Position numbers and translations under genes: made by a program | Notes under the pieces: model-generated | What the model was told of the DNA's origin: nothing | Database searches by the model: none | Seen by the model: only the letters and a program-made list of their open reading frames with translations | Shown: positions 57,227 to 64,000 of the stretch, in pieces | How positions within the stretch are numbered: the stretch's first letter is position 1 | Layout: every line of letters starts with the position of its first letter | NCBI GenBank assembly: GCA_902588615.1 | Contig: CACIPV010000004.1 | Location: 1 to 64,000 of the forward strand | Source: an uncultured Alphaproteobacteria bacterium | GTDB lineage: Bacteria > Pseudomonadota > Alphaproteobacteria > HIMB59 | DNA length: 64,000 nucleotides | Reading direction: 5' to 3'

Positions 57227-57316
57227 GGTTCCGTGGTGTAACGGATAGCTCAAATGACTTTAGATTATTTCAATCTAGGTAAAAGTCTAAGTTTTCAAAG
57301 ATATTTGCAGGGGATA
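57227..57316 (+). pseudogene. Decayed copy of tRNA-Arg(UCG)
   Basis: The first 34 nt match the tRNA-Arg at 58915 with a single difference (GGTTCCG, then the D arm, to ATGACTT). The anticodon arm is AATGA-CTTTAGA-TTATT, so the anticodon would read TTA instead of TCG. The 3' half has diverged: about 15 extra bases lie in the variable region, a TTCAAAG resembles the T loop, and TTTGCAGGG is a poor relic of the acceptor strand. The complement CGGAACC and CCA are absent, so the acceptor stem cannot form. Confidence 0.6.
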
Positions 57317-57351
57317 CTTTCGTATAAATTAATTTTCTTTTTCAAAAGCAA

Positions 57352-58020
57352 TTACATTAAAAAAACAAATATTGGAGTCCATGAATTTGACTGTAAATGA
57401 GCAGAACTTACATTTGAATTAGAAATGGTAATTTTCTCTCTTTTACCAAGTTGATAATTTGTTGTCCAAACTATAGGTTTGGAGTCAACATAACTAGGGT
57501 AAACATCAATATTTGCCTCATTTAAATCATTATTTAAATTTACAATAAATTTACTCTCTTCGAGAGACAAAGGAGAGAATGTTTCATTTTCAACATAATC
57601 ACTTAGATTAGAAAAAAGACCAGAATTTAAGATGAGGTATACATAAATATTAGGATTGTCCTCATACTTGATACTTAAATACCCGACTAAACTATTGTTT
57701 GTTTTGTTAAAAGAGTCTTGATCATTTGTAAGTGGTACTTGTACCCTGGAAGTGACATAACTCATGAAGTCATCACCAGTTCCACAATTTAAAAAGTTAT
57801 AATCAATAAAGTAACCACTCAAAGTATTATGCATACTAGTAAGATCATCATCACAAGAGGATACCTGAAAATTAACCTCCATTGGCAATGTAAATTCAGA
57901 TCCATTTTCTGCAACATCAATTAAATCAGAAGTATAAAGATCTCCGTTAAAGTCTATTTTGCATGCACTTATTAAAACTAAAATTGGAAGGAAAATAACT
58001 AATTTAAATTTGCTATCCAT
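57352..58020 (-). CDS. Hypothetical lipoprotein
   Basis: About 222 residues from the ATG at 58020: MDSKFKLVIFLPILVLISAC is a lipoprotein signal with lipobox LISAC. The mature part is acidic and Asn/Ser-rich, with a likely C-terminal hydrophobic tail ending IFVFLM. No family recognised. A longer frame begins 12 codons upstream but lies inside the upstream gene. It overlaps that gene's 3' end by 8 bp and is probably expressed with it. Confidence 0.55.
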   Translation of the reverse strand: MDSKFKLVIFLPILVLISACKIDFNGDLYTSDLIDVAENGSEFTLPMEVNFQVSSCDDDLTSMHNTLSGYFIDYNFLNCGTGDDFMSYVTSRVQVPLTNDQDSFNKTNNSLVGYLSIKYEDNPNIYVYLILNSGLFSNLSDYVENETFSPLSLEESKFIVNLNNDLNEANIDVYPSYVDSKPIVWTTNYQLGKREKITISNSNVSSAHLQSNSWTPIFVFLM

Positions 58021-58789
58021 TATTAAACATACCTGAGCATCCAAAACTATATGCAAACATTAAGCCTAAGTATGAAGAAAACTCTGTTATAGAAAATTTT
58101 TTAAAAGGCTTAGGGACCTCCTCAAGCTCTTGTCCTGAAAAAAATACCTCAATGACACCCTCCATTTCTTCTTGTCCCTTATCGGATTGTACAATTTTAT
58201 AAAATTTTTCCATCTTAGATAATAATTTTTTATTTTTAGTATCATTTAAAAAGGAAAATTCTCCTTCTTCATCAATAGAGATTTCATTTAAGAAATTTTG
58301 GTCACAATTTAAATAACTTTCTGCCTCAGAATCATCTGAATATTTTGCAGCAATAAGCGCACCTTCTTTATGAAATTCTAATTTTTTCTTTATCAAGTTA
58401 ATTAATTCAGACTCGTCTTTATAATTAATCTCATCAATGTCGTACTGCGGACTAGAATAATACCATTCAGCACCCTCTATGTTATCTAAAGAGGCATGCG
58501 TTAAAACACCCTCATTATTATAAAACAAGACTTCGTTATAAGATCCTTCTCCATTGTTTCTTAGAACGTCATCCCATTGTATATATGAGAAACCATCATC
58601 AGTGACTATATTTTTAATTTTGTGCACTTGGTTTGTACAATTTCCAGTTATTTGGTACCACATATGTAAATTATAAGAACAAGAGGCATTATCCCAGTTA
58701 AGTGTAATTTTTTTTCCAATTAAATCTTTGATATCATTTGCGTTTAGGGAAAAAGAAAAAAGTAAAAAGGTTAGAATGAAAAGTCTCAA
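58013..58789 (-). CDS. Hypothetical exported protein related to the EF-hand protein at 59.0-59.9 kb
   Basis: A 258-residue protein with signal peptide MRLFILTFLLFSFSLNAN. The acidic middle is Tyr/Asp-rich (EWYYSSPQYDIDEINYKDES). The segment FSFLNDTKNKKLLSKMEKFY aligns with FSFLDVSGNKALSNAEINRA of the protein at 58997-59860, implying common descent with the calcium-binding loop lost. No named family recognised. It precedes the lipoprotein gene with an 8-bp overlap. Confidence 0.55.
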   Translation of the reverse strand: MRLFILTFLLFSFSLNANDIKDLIGKKITLNWDNASCSYNLHMWYQITGNCTNQVHKIKNIVTDDGFSYIQWDDVLRNNGEGSYNEVLFYNNEGVLTHASLDNIEGAEWYYSSPQYDIDEINYKDESELINLIKKKLEFHKEGALIAAKYSDDSEAESYLNCDQNFLNEISIDEEGEFSFLNDTKNKKLLSKMEKFYKIVQSDKGQEEMEGVIEVFFSGQELEEVPKPFKKFSITEFSSYLGLMFAYSFGCSGMFNNG

Positions 58790-58914
58790 ATTATTTAATC
58801 CTATATTTTATTTCTAATAAAATTTATCAAAAATAACTAAACGATAAAATCTAATTATTTTATTTTTTTATTTTGATGAAAATTTGAGTCAAAAAAGATA
58901 AGTTTTTCCAATAC

Positions 58915-58989
58915 GGTTCCGTGGTGTAACGGATAGCACAAATGACTTCGGATCATTTAGTCAGGGTTCGAATCCTTGCGGAACCGCCA
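58915..58989 (+). tRNA. tRNA-Arg (anticodon TCG)
   Basis: A complete cloverleaf with encoded CCA: acceptor GGTTCCG/CGGAACC, D arm, anticodon arm AATGA-CTTCGGA-TCATT giving anticodon TCG, and T arm with TTCGAAT. It reads CGA (and by wobble CGG). It differs from the tRNA at 11549 mainly in the anticodon arm. It lies between the two paralogous secreted-protein genes. Confidence 0.96.
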
Positions 58990-58996
58990 GTTTAAT

Positions 58997-59860
58997 TTAT
59001 AAAAAACTCCCTAAACCTTGAAGTTTGTTTATGAAGTCTCTAATTTGTTCGTTAATTTTTTGATTATCTATTTCTATTTGATCATTTTCACTAAAATCTA
59101 AATCAAATAAACCCTCTCTGTCTTGAAGTATTTCTTCTAGTGTGAGATCTGCACTGTTGTCAAAATCAAAATTATTTAAAATAACTTTAGTAATCAAGGG
59201 GGTGATAGCATAACTAGAAATTATTCCAAACAGACCTGCCTCATCAAATTCTTGCCCATTTATTGTGCTAAAAAAAACTAAAAGTTTAGAAGCTCTATTA
59301 ATCTCAGCATTTGAAAGTGCTTTATTACCAGAGACATCTAAAAAACTAAAAACATCTTCAAAGCACTCCCCCTTATTCTTAGAGAAATTTGAGCAGGATA
59401 AAGATGCTTTTGAATTCATATATGATAGTACCTCTCCAAATACTAAGGTTAGACTAGCTGGGGTGTTATCGCACTTTGCATATGTAAAAGTATTATTCGT
59501 ATTATTTAAAAAATCATAGGACTCATCGGGATTATCTTGCTCTTCAAATACAACCTCTAAAATATCGTCATTCAGTTTCATAAAAACATTTTTAAATTCA
59601 AATATTTCACCGTTTAGATAAATCCAATCTTTATATGTCTTTGAGTCAGAAAACTGAAGATAGAAATACGCATAATCGTCTATTTCGTCCAGGCTTTCAT
59701 AAAGATTGAAGTAGCTACTCTGAGTAATAATAAAAACATCTTCTTCTTTGGAACAGTCATTACTCCATGTTCCATGAAATTTTTCTGGTATCAAATCTGC
59801 TGCGAATAAAAAGAATGGACTTAATAAAGAAACTAAAAAAAAGCTTAAAAAATTTCTCAT
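58997..59860 (-). CDS. Exported EF-hand protein
   Basis: About 287 residues from the ATG at 59860 (MRNFLSFFLVSLLSPFFLFA, a signal peptide; an ATG five codons upstream is less likely). Numbered from that longer start, two canonical EF-hand loops are visible: residues 180-191 (D-x-S-x-N-x-A-x-S-x-x-E) and 237-248 (D-x-D-x-S-x-D-x-T-x-x-E); a third, partial one lies near 258-270. Calcium binding is therefore likely. The N-terminal half is a small beta-rich domain without recognised family. Its stop lies 8 bp from the end of the convergent tRNA. Confidence 0.65.
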   Translation of the reverse strand: MRNFLSFFLVSLLSPFFLFAADLIPEKFHGTWSNDCSKEEDVFIITQSSYFNLYESLDEIDDYAYFYLQFSDSKTYKDWIYLNGEIFEFKNVFMKLNDDILEVVFEEQDNPDESYDFLNNTNNTFTYAKCDNTPASLTLVFGEVLSYMNSKASLSCSNFSKNKGECFEDVFSFLDVSGNKALSNAEINRASKLLVFFSTINGQEFDEAGLFGIISSYAITPLITKVILNNFDFDNSADLTLEEILQDREGLFDLDFSENDQIEIDNQKINEQIRDFINKLQGLGSFL

Positions 59861-59907
59861 TATATAAAATATCATAAAAATCCATATATATAAAATTATA
59901 TGTATTT

Positions 59908-61344
59908 TTAATTAGAATTTTTCTTAGTCAGCCAAGAAGGTTTTTTTAATTGATTTAAATTAAGATCCTCTGGAAAATTTTTAAAGATATCATTGAGCCC
60001 CTTAATTATTACATATGTGATTATAAAACTCATAATCGTATCACTCAAAAAATGATCACCCTCCATAATTCTTAATAATGAGATTAAAAGAATTGAAGCA
60101 TATGCAAATGTGTTCCATGAAGTTTTATTGAAAATTATTAGTAAAGCTAAAGATAACGTAAAAAAAGACACGTCACCTGAAACGAAACTACAATTGGTAC
60201 TGCAATAATCAACATTTAACCATGGAATAGTAAATGGCTCTTCTCCTCCAAATTGAATGGTGTCATTAGGCCTTGCACGACCCCACAAATTTTTAAAAAT
60301 AGAGTTTACAACAATACCTGTTCCGATAATAAGACAAGAAAACAAGTAAACCCATTCTCTAACAGCAACATTTAAAATTTTTTCTTTATAATAAATTTGT
60401 TTGAAAACAGCAGCTATGGGGACAAAGAAAACTAATAAAGCCATAAGTGGTAGCAACATCTTACGAACAAAATAGATAAACCAGTCAGACTCTGAAGCAA
60501 TAAATTTACCGTCCTGTCCAAAAAATAGGCCACTAACAGTTATGTCTAATGAGGGAAATATGAAAAATACTATAGAGAGTAGGAGGGTTATGGTTAGGGT
60601 TTTAAAGTAAAAATTAAAATTCAAGTAAAGAAAGAAAATGTTTGTATAAAAATTGGAAATATTACTTGAAATTATTTCAACGTTATTGTTTGGGATTAAT
60701 TTGTCATTCTCTGATGTAAATAGCTTTTTTTTATCTGCTAGTTTTTTTGAAATAAATATTGTTGAAAGATATGCAACAAGCGTGCCACCAAAGATATCAC
60801 TAATAAAGTGAGCACCGACTATGACTCTCGTGGACGCAATAATAATTGCAATTGTTATCAATACATTTTTAATTTTTGGAAAGAGAAATATCATGCAAAA
60901 GATAAAAGCAAAAATAGTTGCAGTATGACCTGATGGGAATGAATGCCATTTGGAGTCAAATTGTATTATATCTAACGATTTTAATTCAAAGCCATTATAT
61001 AAAACTGGTCGTGGTCTTCCAATTATATGCTTTAATATTTGTGTAACTATACCACTTAATAAGATATTTAAAAAAATAAATAGACTAATATCATTTATAG
61101 TATCCAAAATTTGATTTTTACTTTTAATAATTTTTATTAACCCCCAAATTAAAATAGTAGGTACAAAAAAATATAAAGAGTCACCAAAATGAGTAAGTGT
61201 TCCAAAAAGAGACTTTGTTTGATGATTAATATTGTCAAAAAAAGAAGCTACTGAATAATCAAATAATAAGAAAAAAAAAGCTCCGATTAATAGATAAATA
61301 CTTATTCTTTTTTCTTGCGAGTTTAACTGATTGAAGAAAGTCAT
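59908..61344 (-). CDS. Tandem PAP2-family phosphatase (two catalytic domains)
   Basis: A 478-residue membrane protein with two PAP2 domains. In the first: K105-x6-RP, PSGH at 137-140 and R173-x5-H-x3-D. In the second: K351-x6-RP, but VSGD at 388-391 replaces PSGH, then R425-x5-H-x3-D. The family dephosphorylates lipid phosphates such as undecaprenyl-PP or lipid A. The first site looks complete; the second lacks the His of the PSGH motif, so its activity is doubtful. It overlaps the upstream glycosyltransferase-like gene by 4 bp. Confidence 0.8.
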   Translation of the reverse strand: MTFFNQLNSQEKRISIYLLIGAFFFLLFDYSVASFFDNINHQTKSLFGTLTHFGDSLYFFVPTILIWGLIKIIKSKNQILDTINDISLFIFLNILLSGIVTQILKHIIGRPRPVLYNGFELKSLDIIQFDSKWHSFPSGHTATIFAFIFCMIFLFPKIKNVLITIAIIIASTRVIVGAHFISDIFGGTLVAYLSTIFISKKLADKKKLFTSENDKLIPNNNVEIISSNISNFYTNIFFLYLNFNFYFKTLTITLLLSIVFFIFPSLDITVSGLFFGQDGKFIASESDWFIYFVRKMLLPLMALLVFFVPIAAVFKQIYYKEKILNVAVREWVYLFSCLIIGTGIVVNSIFKNLWGRARPNDTIQFGGEEPFTIPWLNVDYCSTNCSFVSGDVSFFTLSLALLIIFNKTSWNTFAYASILLISLLRIMEGDHFLSDTIMSFIITYVIIKGLNDIFKNFPEDLNLNQLKKPSWLTKKNSN

Positions 61345-62831
61345 AATTTATTAAAGTTGATATTAATGAATGATTTTGTTGTCATATCGAGTATGGTTTT
61401 ATTTATTGAGTCACTATCTTCTATTGGCATTGAGTCAAGGGAACTAAATTTTAATTCTATTTGGCAATCTGAAAAATAGTCTGGTTTCACTTTGTCACTA
61501 AAAAACAACATTAAATCTAGTGGATAATTTTCTTCCAATACAAATTCGGATTTTTTTATATCACAATTTAAATCATTTTTTAAAGTATCATAGATAACAG
61601 AACTCAATGTTTTATTCTTATATTGTGAATAAAAAAAGACTGAAGTGAAAAATACAACTAAAATCAGAGAAAATGAAATAGTTTTATATACTGTAGTTAA
61701 GGATTTTTCTTGGAGAGAAAAAACTGGATTAATTAATGATACTAAAATTATCATTAAATAAAAAATATAATTCATCTGCGGTATCTCTGAAGTACTGTGA
61801 TAAAGGGAGGTATCAAAATAAATTATGCTTGCTGGTATAAAAAAAAGGGTTACTAAAACTATTTTCGACCATTTTAATTCAACAAATTCTAGTGTTCTAA
61901 AAATATAAATAGACATTATTGGTAATAAAAAGATTAAAATTGAGATATTTGATTTATTAGAAAAAATAAATATAAACCAACAAAGAATTATTGAAAAAAG
62001 GAATATAATCAATTCCTTATTCCAGTTAATTCTTTTTATGCCATTATAAAAAATAGAAATAATTAGCAAACTTAGTAAAGGTAGTAAAATAATAACACTC
62101 TTTGAAAGTTTCTTTAATAAAATATTTGGATCGAAATTAAGTATGGAATAGTAATCCGTTTCATCAATACCCTGAATAATCAGAAAAACTAAAAACGATA
62201 TATAAATAAAACTTAGATAAGAAATTAAGTTAAGACGTTTTTTTTTCTCTAGCTTTAAATTAAATAATTTTATGAATATCAAAAATGTTATTAATATAAC
62301 AAAATAAAAATTATTGAGAATTAATGCAATTAAACTAAATAATATAAAAAAAAATACATTATAAAAATTTTCATCATCGAAAATTTTTAATAAATAATAG
62401 AAAATTAATAAAGTCACCAAGCCTGAAATAAGAGAACCATCAATGGTTGTCATTGAAATTAAAATTGTGCCACTTAACATCACTGCTGTAAGAGGCATTA
62501 AATAATTGAGGTCATAAAATTTTAATTTGATAATTTTATATGAGACAAAAATTAATAGTCCTAAGTATATAAAATTCGGTATTCTAAATAGAAAGTAATT
62601 GTCAAAACCAAAAAAATTTGTGAGATTTGATGCAATATTTAGAAATATCAAATGTGGATTGAAAAATTCTGAAAAATTTGAAACTAATTCATTATCTTTA
62701 ATTGTGATAAGAATTTTTATATCTTCAATAGAAATATATGGTGCACCTAAAGTTATTGCACCGAGTAATCCAATCCAAATAATTGTGAAAAAAACAGTCG
62801 GAATATTATCTAAGAATCTAAAGATACTCAT
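61341..62831 (-). CDS. Polytopic membrane protein, likely ArnT/PMT-like glycosyltransferase
   Basis: A 496-residue protein with about 11-12 transmembrane helices and a soluble C-terminal part (from ~405). The N-terminal loop between helices (GAPYISIEDIKILITIKD and NPHLIFLNIASNLTNFFG) resembles the first periplasmic loop of GT-C enzymes of the ArnT/PMT group, in which an acidic residue follows the first helix. No firm motif proves it. Coupling with a lipid phosphatase gene supports a lipid- or polyprenyl-linked sugar process. Confidence 0.5.
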   Translation of the reverse strand: MSIFRFLDNIPTVFFTIIWIGLLGAITLGAPYISIEDIKILITIKDNELVSNFSEFFNPHLIFLNIASNLTNFFGFDNYFLFRIPNFIYLGLLIFVSYKIIKLKFYDLNYLMPLTAVMLSGTILISMTTIDGSLISGLVTLLIFYYLLKIFDDENFYNVFFFILFSLIALILNNFYFVILITFLIFIKLFNLKLEKKKRLNLISYLSFIYISFLVFLIIQGIDETDYYSILNFDPNILLKKLSKSVIILLPLLSLLIISIFYNGIKRINWNKELIIFLFSIILCWFIFIFSNKSNISILIFLLPIMSIYIFRTLEFVELKWSKIVLVTLFFIPASIIYFDTSLYHSTSEIPQMNYIFYLMIILVSLINPVFSLQEKSLTTVYKTISFSLILVVFFTSVFFYSQYKNKTLSSVIYDTLKNDLNCDIKKSEFVLEENYPLDLMLFFSDKVKPDYFSDCQIELKFSSLDSMPIEDSDSINKTILDMTTKSFININFNKL

Positions 62832-62940
62832 TTTCTGATTTAACTAAGTTTAGTAGCATATAGATCTAATTTATTCTATATATTGTGGTTATTTCAATTT
62901 TCTTGATGTTATTTTTACCCCTAATTATAATCTTAAAATA

Positions 62941-63039
62941 AGAGATTAATCTCTTTTTACAGCCTTATAGAAGCGGCTTTTTTCTTAGTGGGCCACTTCT
63001 TTCTTAAAGGGTTAGGACAAATTGTTCTAACCCTTTTTT
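62941..63039 (+). terminator. Run of hairpins ending in a strong rho-independent terminator
   Basis: In the 233-bp gap before the tiny membrane gene, four inverted repeats follow each other: a 14-bp palindrome AGAGATTAATCTCT followed by T's (62941-62954), AGCC...GGCT followed by six T's (62961-62984), AGTG-GGC-CACT (62987-62997), and a 10-bp stem AAAGGGTTAG...CTAACCCTTT with a T run (63006-63039). The last is a convincing terminator on the plus strand. Since the upstream gene runs the other way, a short plus-strand transcript must end here, or the array is an attenuator for the genes downstream. The first 100 bp of the gap show nothing definite. Confidence 0.6.
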
Positions 63040-63064
63040 GATTTCTATATTATCTTTTTTAAAG

Positions 63065-63190
63065 ATGTTGAAGTTAATTTTCATGATACTCTTCTTTTTT
63101 ATTGGATATTTTCTTGCTGATACAGGACTAGTGGATATTCCATTTAGAAATATTCCAATTTTAGAAAATTTATATGAGGTTGTAGATTAA
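63065..63190 (+). CDS. 41-residue single-helix membrane protein
   Basis: An ORF starting MLKLIFMILFFFIGYFLADT, with one transmembrane helix (residues 3-18), then GLVDIPFRNIPILENLYEVV and a last Asp. Its TAA is immediately followed by the ATG of the aminotransferase gene, so they are translationally linked. No family recognised. The polar tail with a regular P-F/I-L pattern does not look like random A+T-rich sequence. Confidence 0.5.
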   Translation: MLKLIFMILFFFIGYFLADTGLVDIPFRNIPILENLYEVVD

Positions 63191-64000
63191 ATGATTAATA
63201 CAGATAAAGTTTTGCATGGTTTTACCGATCTTAAAAATTTAAATGTACTTGGTCCTATTGTTTTAAACCAAGCGAAGGGAATATATGTTTACGATCAAGA
63301 TGGAAAAAAATATTTAGATGCCAATTCAGGATTATGGAATTCTGTGGTTGGTTTCGATCATCCCAGAATGGTTGAAACAGCAAAAAAACAATATGAAAAA
63401 TTTTCTGGTTACCACGCTTTTTTTGGAAGAATATCTGAACCAGCTGTAGAACTTGCAGATAAATTAATTGAAATATCTCCTTTCACGAATGGTAAAGTTT
63501 TTTTTACAAACTCAGGATCTGAAGCTAATGACACTACTGTAAAATTATTATGGTTTATTAATAAAAGAAAAGGGCATCCCAATCGAAGGAAAATAATTAC
63601 TCGAATAAATTCATATCATGGTGTAACGGCTGTTTCTGCTTCGATGACAGGAAAACCATACAATAGTGAATTTGGATTACCCTTAGATGGTTTTTTACAT
63701 TCAGCTTGTCCTCATTATTGGAAATATGGCTTAGAAAAAGAGAGTGAGGAAATGTTTACCAAAAGAATGGGTGAAGATTTAGAAAATTTAATTTTAAGAG
63801 AGGAACCTGATACCATTGCAGGTTTTTTTGCAGAACCTGTTATGGGGGCAGGTGGTGTGATACCTCCTTCAAAGGGATATTTTGAGATAGTTCAAAAAAT
63901 TTTAAAAAAATACAATATTCCATTTATTGCTGATGAGGTAATTTGTGGTTTTGGTAGAACTGGTAACTTATGGGGATCTCAAACATACAATATTGACCCT
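63191..64000 (+). CDS. Class III pyridoxal-phosphate aminotransferase, N-terminal part, cut by window edge
   Basis: 270 codons are visible and the frame runs off the window. PLP-binding features include GLWNSVVGFDHPRM, FTNSGSEANDTTVKLLWF, NSYHGVTAVSASMTG, FFAEPVMGAGGVIPP and IADEVICGFGRTG (the Asp that binds the pyridine nitrogen); the Lys lies outside. The pattern matches the omega-aminotransferases that accept putrescine, taurine or beta-alanine (SpuC- or Tpa-like). The amino donor cannot be told. Confidence 0.85.
   Translation, partial: MINTDKVLHGFTDLKNLNVLGPIVLNQAKGIYVYDQDGKKYLDANSGLWNSVVGFDHPRMVETAKKQYEKFSGYHAFFGRISEPAVELADKLIEISPFTNGKVFFTNSGSEANDTTVKLLWFINKRKGHPNRRKIITRINSYHGVTAVSASMTGKPYNSEFGLPLDGFLHSACPHYWKYGLEKESEEMFTKRMGEDLENLILREEPDTIAGFFAEPVMGAGGVIPPSKGYFEIVQKILKKYNIPFIADEVICGFGRTGNLWGSQTYNIDP

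Noticed and set aside
57227-58989. Integrative element with att sites formed by tRNA-Arg and its partial copy
   Set aside because: The shared block is the 5' half of the tRNA, whereas integration normally duplicates the 3' part; no integrase or mobility gene lies between the copies. Kept only as one explanation of the decayed tRNA.
1-64000. CRISPR array, insertion sequence or prophage
   Set aside because: No regularly spaced repeats, transposase, cas or phage structural genes were recognised on either strand.

Overview
The window is a compact, strongly A+T-rich stretch of bacterial chromosome with short intergenic gaps and many 1-20 bp gene overlaps. Gene content and order point to an alphaproteobacterium of the small-genome marine planktonic type (SAR11-like, HIMB59-like or a similar low-GC lineage). 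The clues are priA beside xerC, ffs-dnaX-ybaB-recR, rpmH-rnpA-yidD-yidC-engB, an sdhCDAB-mdh-sucAB block, TRAP transport, a CycM-like cytochrome c and an IalB-family protein. The lineage cannot be fixed from sequence reading alone.

Layout. 0-6 kb: divergent priA (partial) and xerC, then sulfate activation (cysQ, an unusual cysD with a long extra N-terminus, a cysN-cysC fusion). 6-11.5 kb: small conserved proteins, a PhyH dioxygenase, a glutamine amidotransferase, a Tat-exported metallo-beta-lactamase-fold hydrolase, a voltage-gated cation channel with an odd selectivity filter plus a tiny membrane partner, and a secreted lyase-like protein next to tRNA-Arg(ACG). 11.6-18.7 kb: panC, rpmH-rnpA-yidD-yidC-engB, a HAD phosphatase, dapD-dapE and a peroxiredoxin. 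18.7-26.2 kb (minus): a glycosyltransferase, truA-fmt-def, recR-ybaB-dnaX, 4.5S RNA, pheA-kdsB. 26.2-32 kb: cytochrome c, an AmpG-like MFS protein, IalB, a metallophosphoesterase, membrane proteins and SprT. 32-37 kb: glycerol-3-phosphate metabolism (gpsA, glpD, glpK) and a LysR regulator. 37-47.8 kb: aconitase, then the minus-strand TCA operon sdhCDAB-mdh-sucAB. 47.8-51.2 kb: a candidate structured RNA, TRAP genes dctQM and a convergent dctP. 51.2-55.7 kb: an EamA permease and an acetoacetate activation and cleavage pair with a thioesterase. 55.6-62.8 kb: an accessory-looking stretch of secreted and membrane proteins of unknown role around tRNA-Arg(UCG) and a decayed tRNA copy. 63-64 kb: a terminator-like array, a tiny membrane protein and a class III aminotransferase cut by the window edge.

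How the genes work together. The TCA block, aconitase, acetoacetyl-CoA synthetase plus thiolase, and the glycerol-3-phosphate genes describe an aerobic heterotroph living on small organic acids, acetoacetate or polyhydroxybutyrate-type carbon, and glycerol or lipid headgroups. cysD-cysNC-cysQ make and recycle APS/PAPS. dapD/dapE, pheA, panC and kdsB are biosynthetic.

The most interesting signals are these. Two genes (a glycosyltransferase and a metallophosphoesterase) lack any usable ATG, GTG or TTG start; both seem to start at an ATT that overlaps the upstream TAA stop, with the same 7-nt Shine-Dalgarno spacing. yidD is split by a -1 frame offset. A multi-stem RNA candidate precedes the TRAP genes. 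SucB lacks the usual E3-binding domain. The channel filter lacks the canonical glutamate. Secreted lyase-like paralogues sit beside tRNA-Arg-type loci twice. No CRISPR array, prophage or insertion sequence was recognised.
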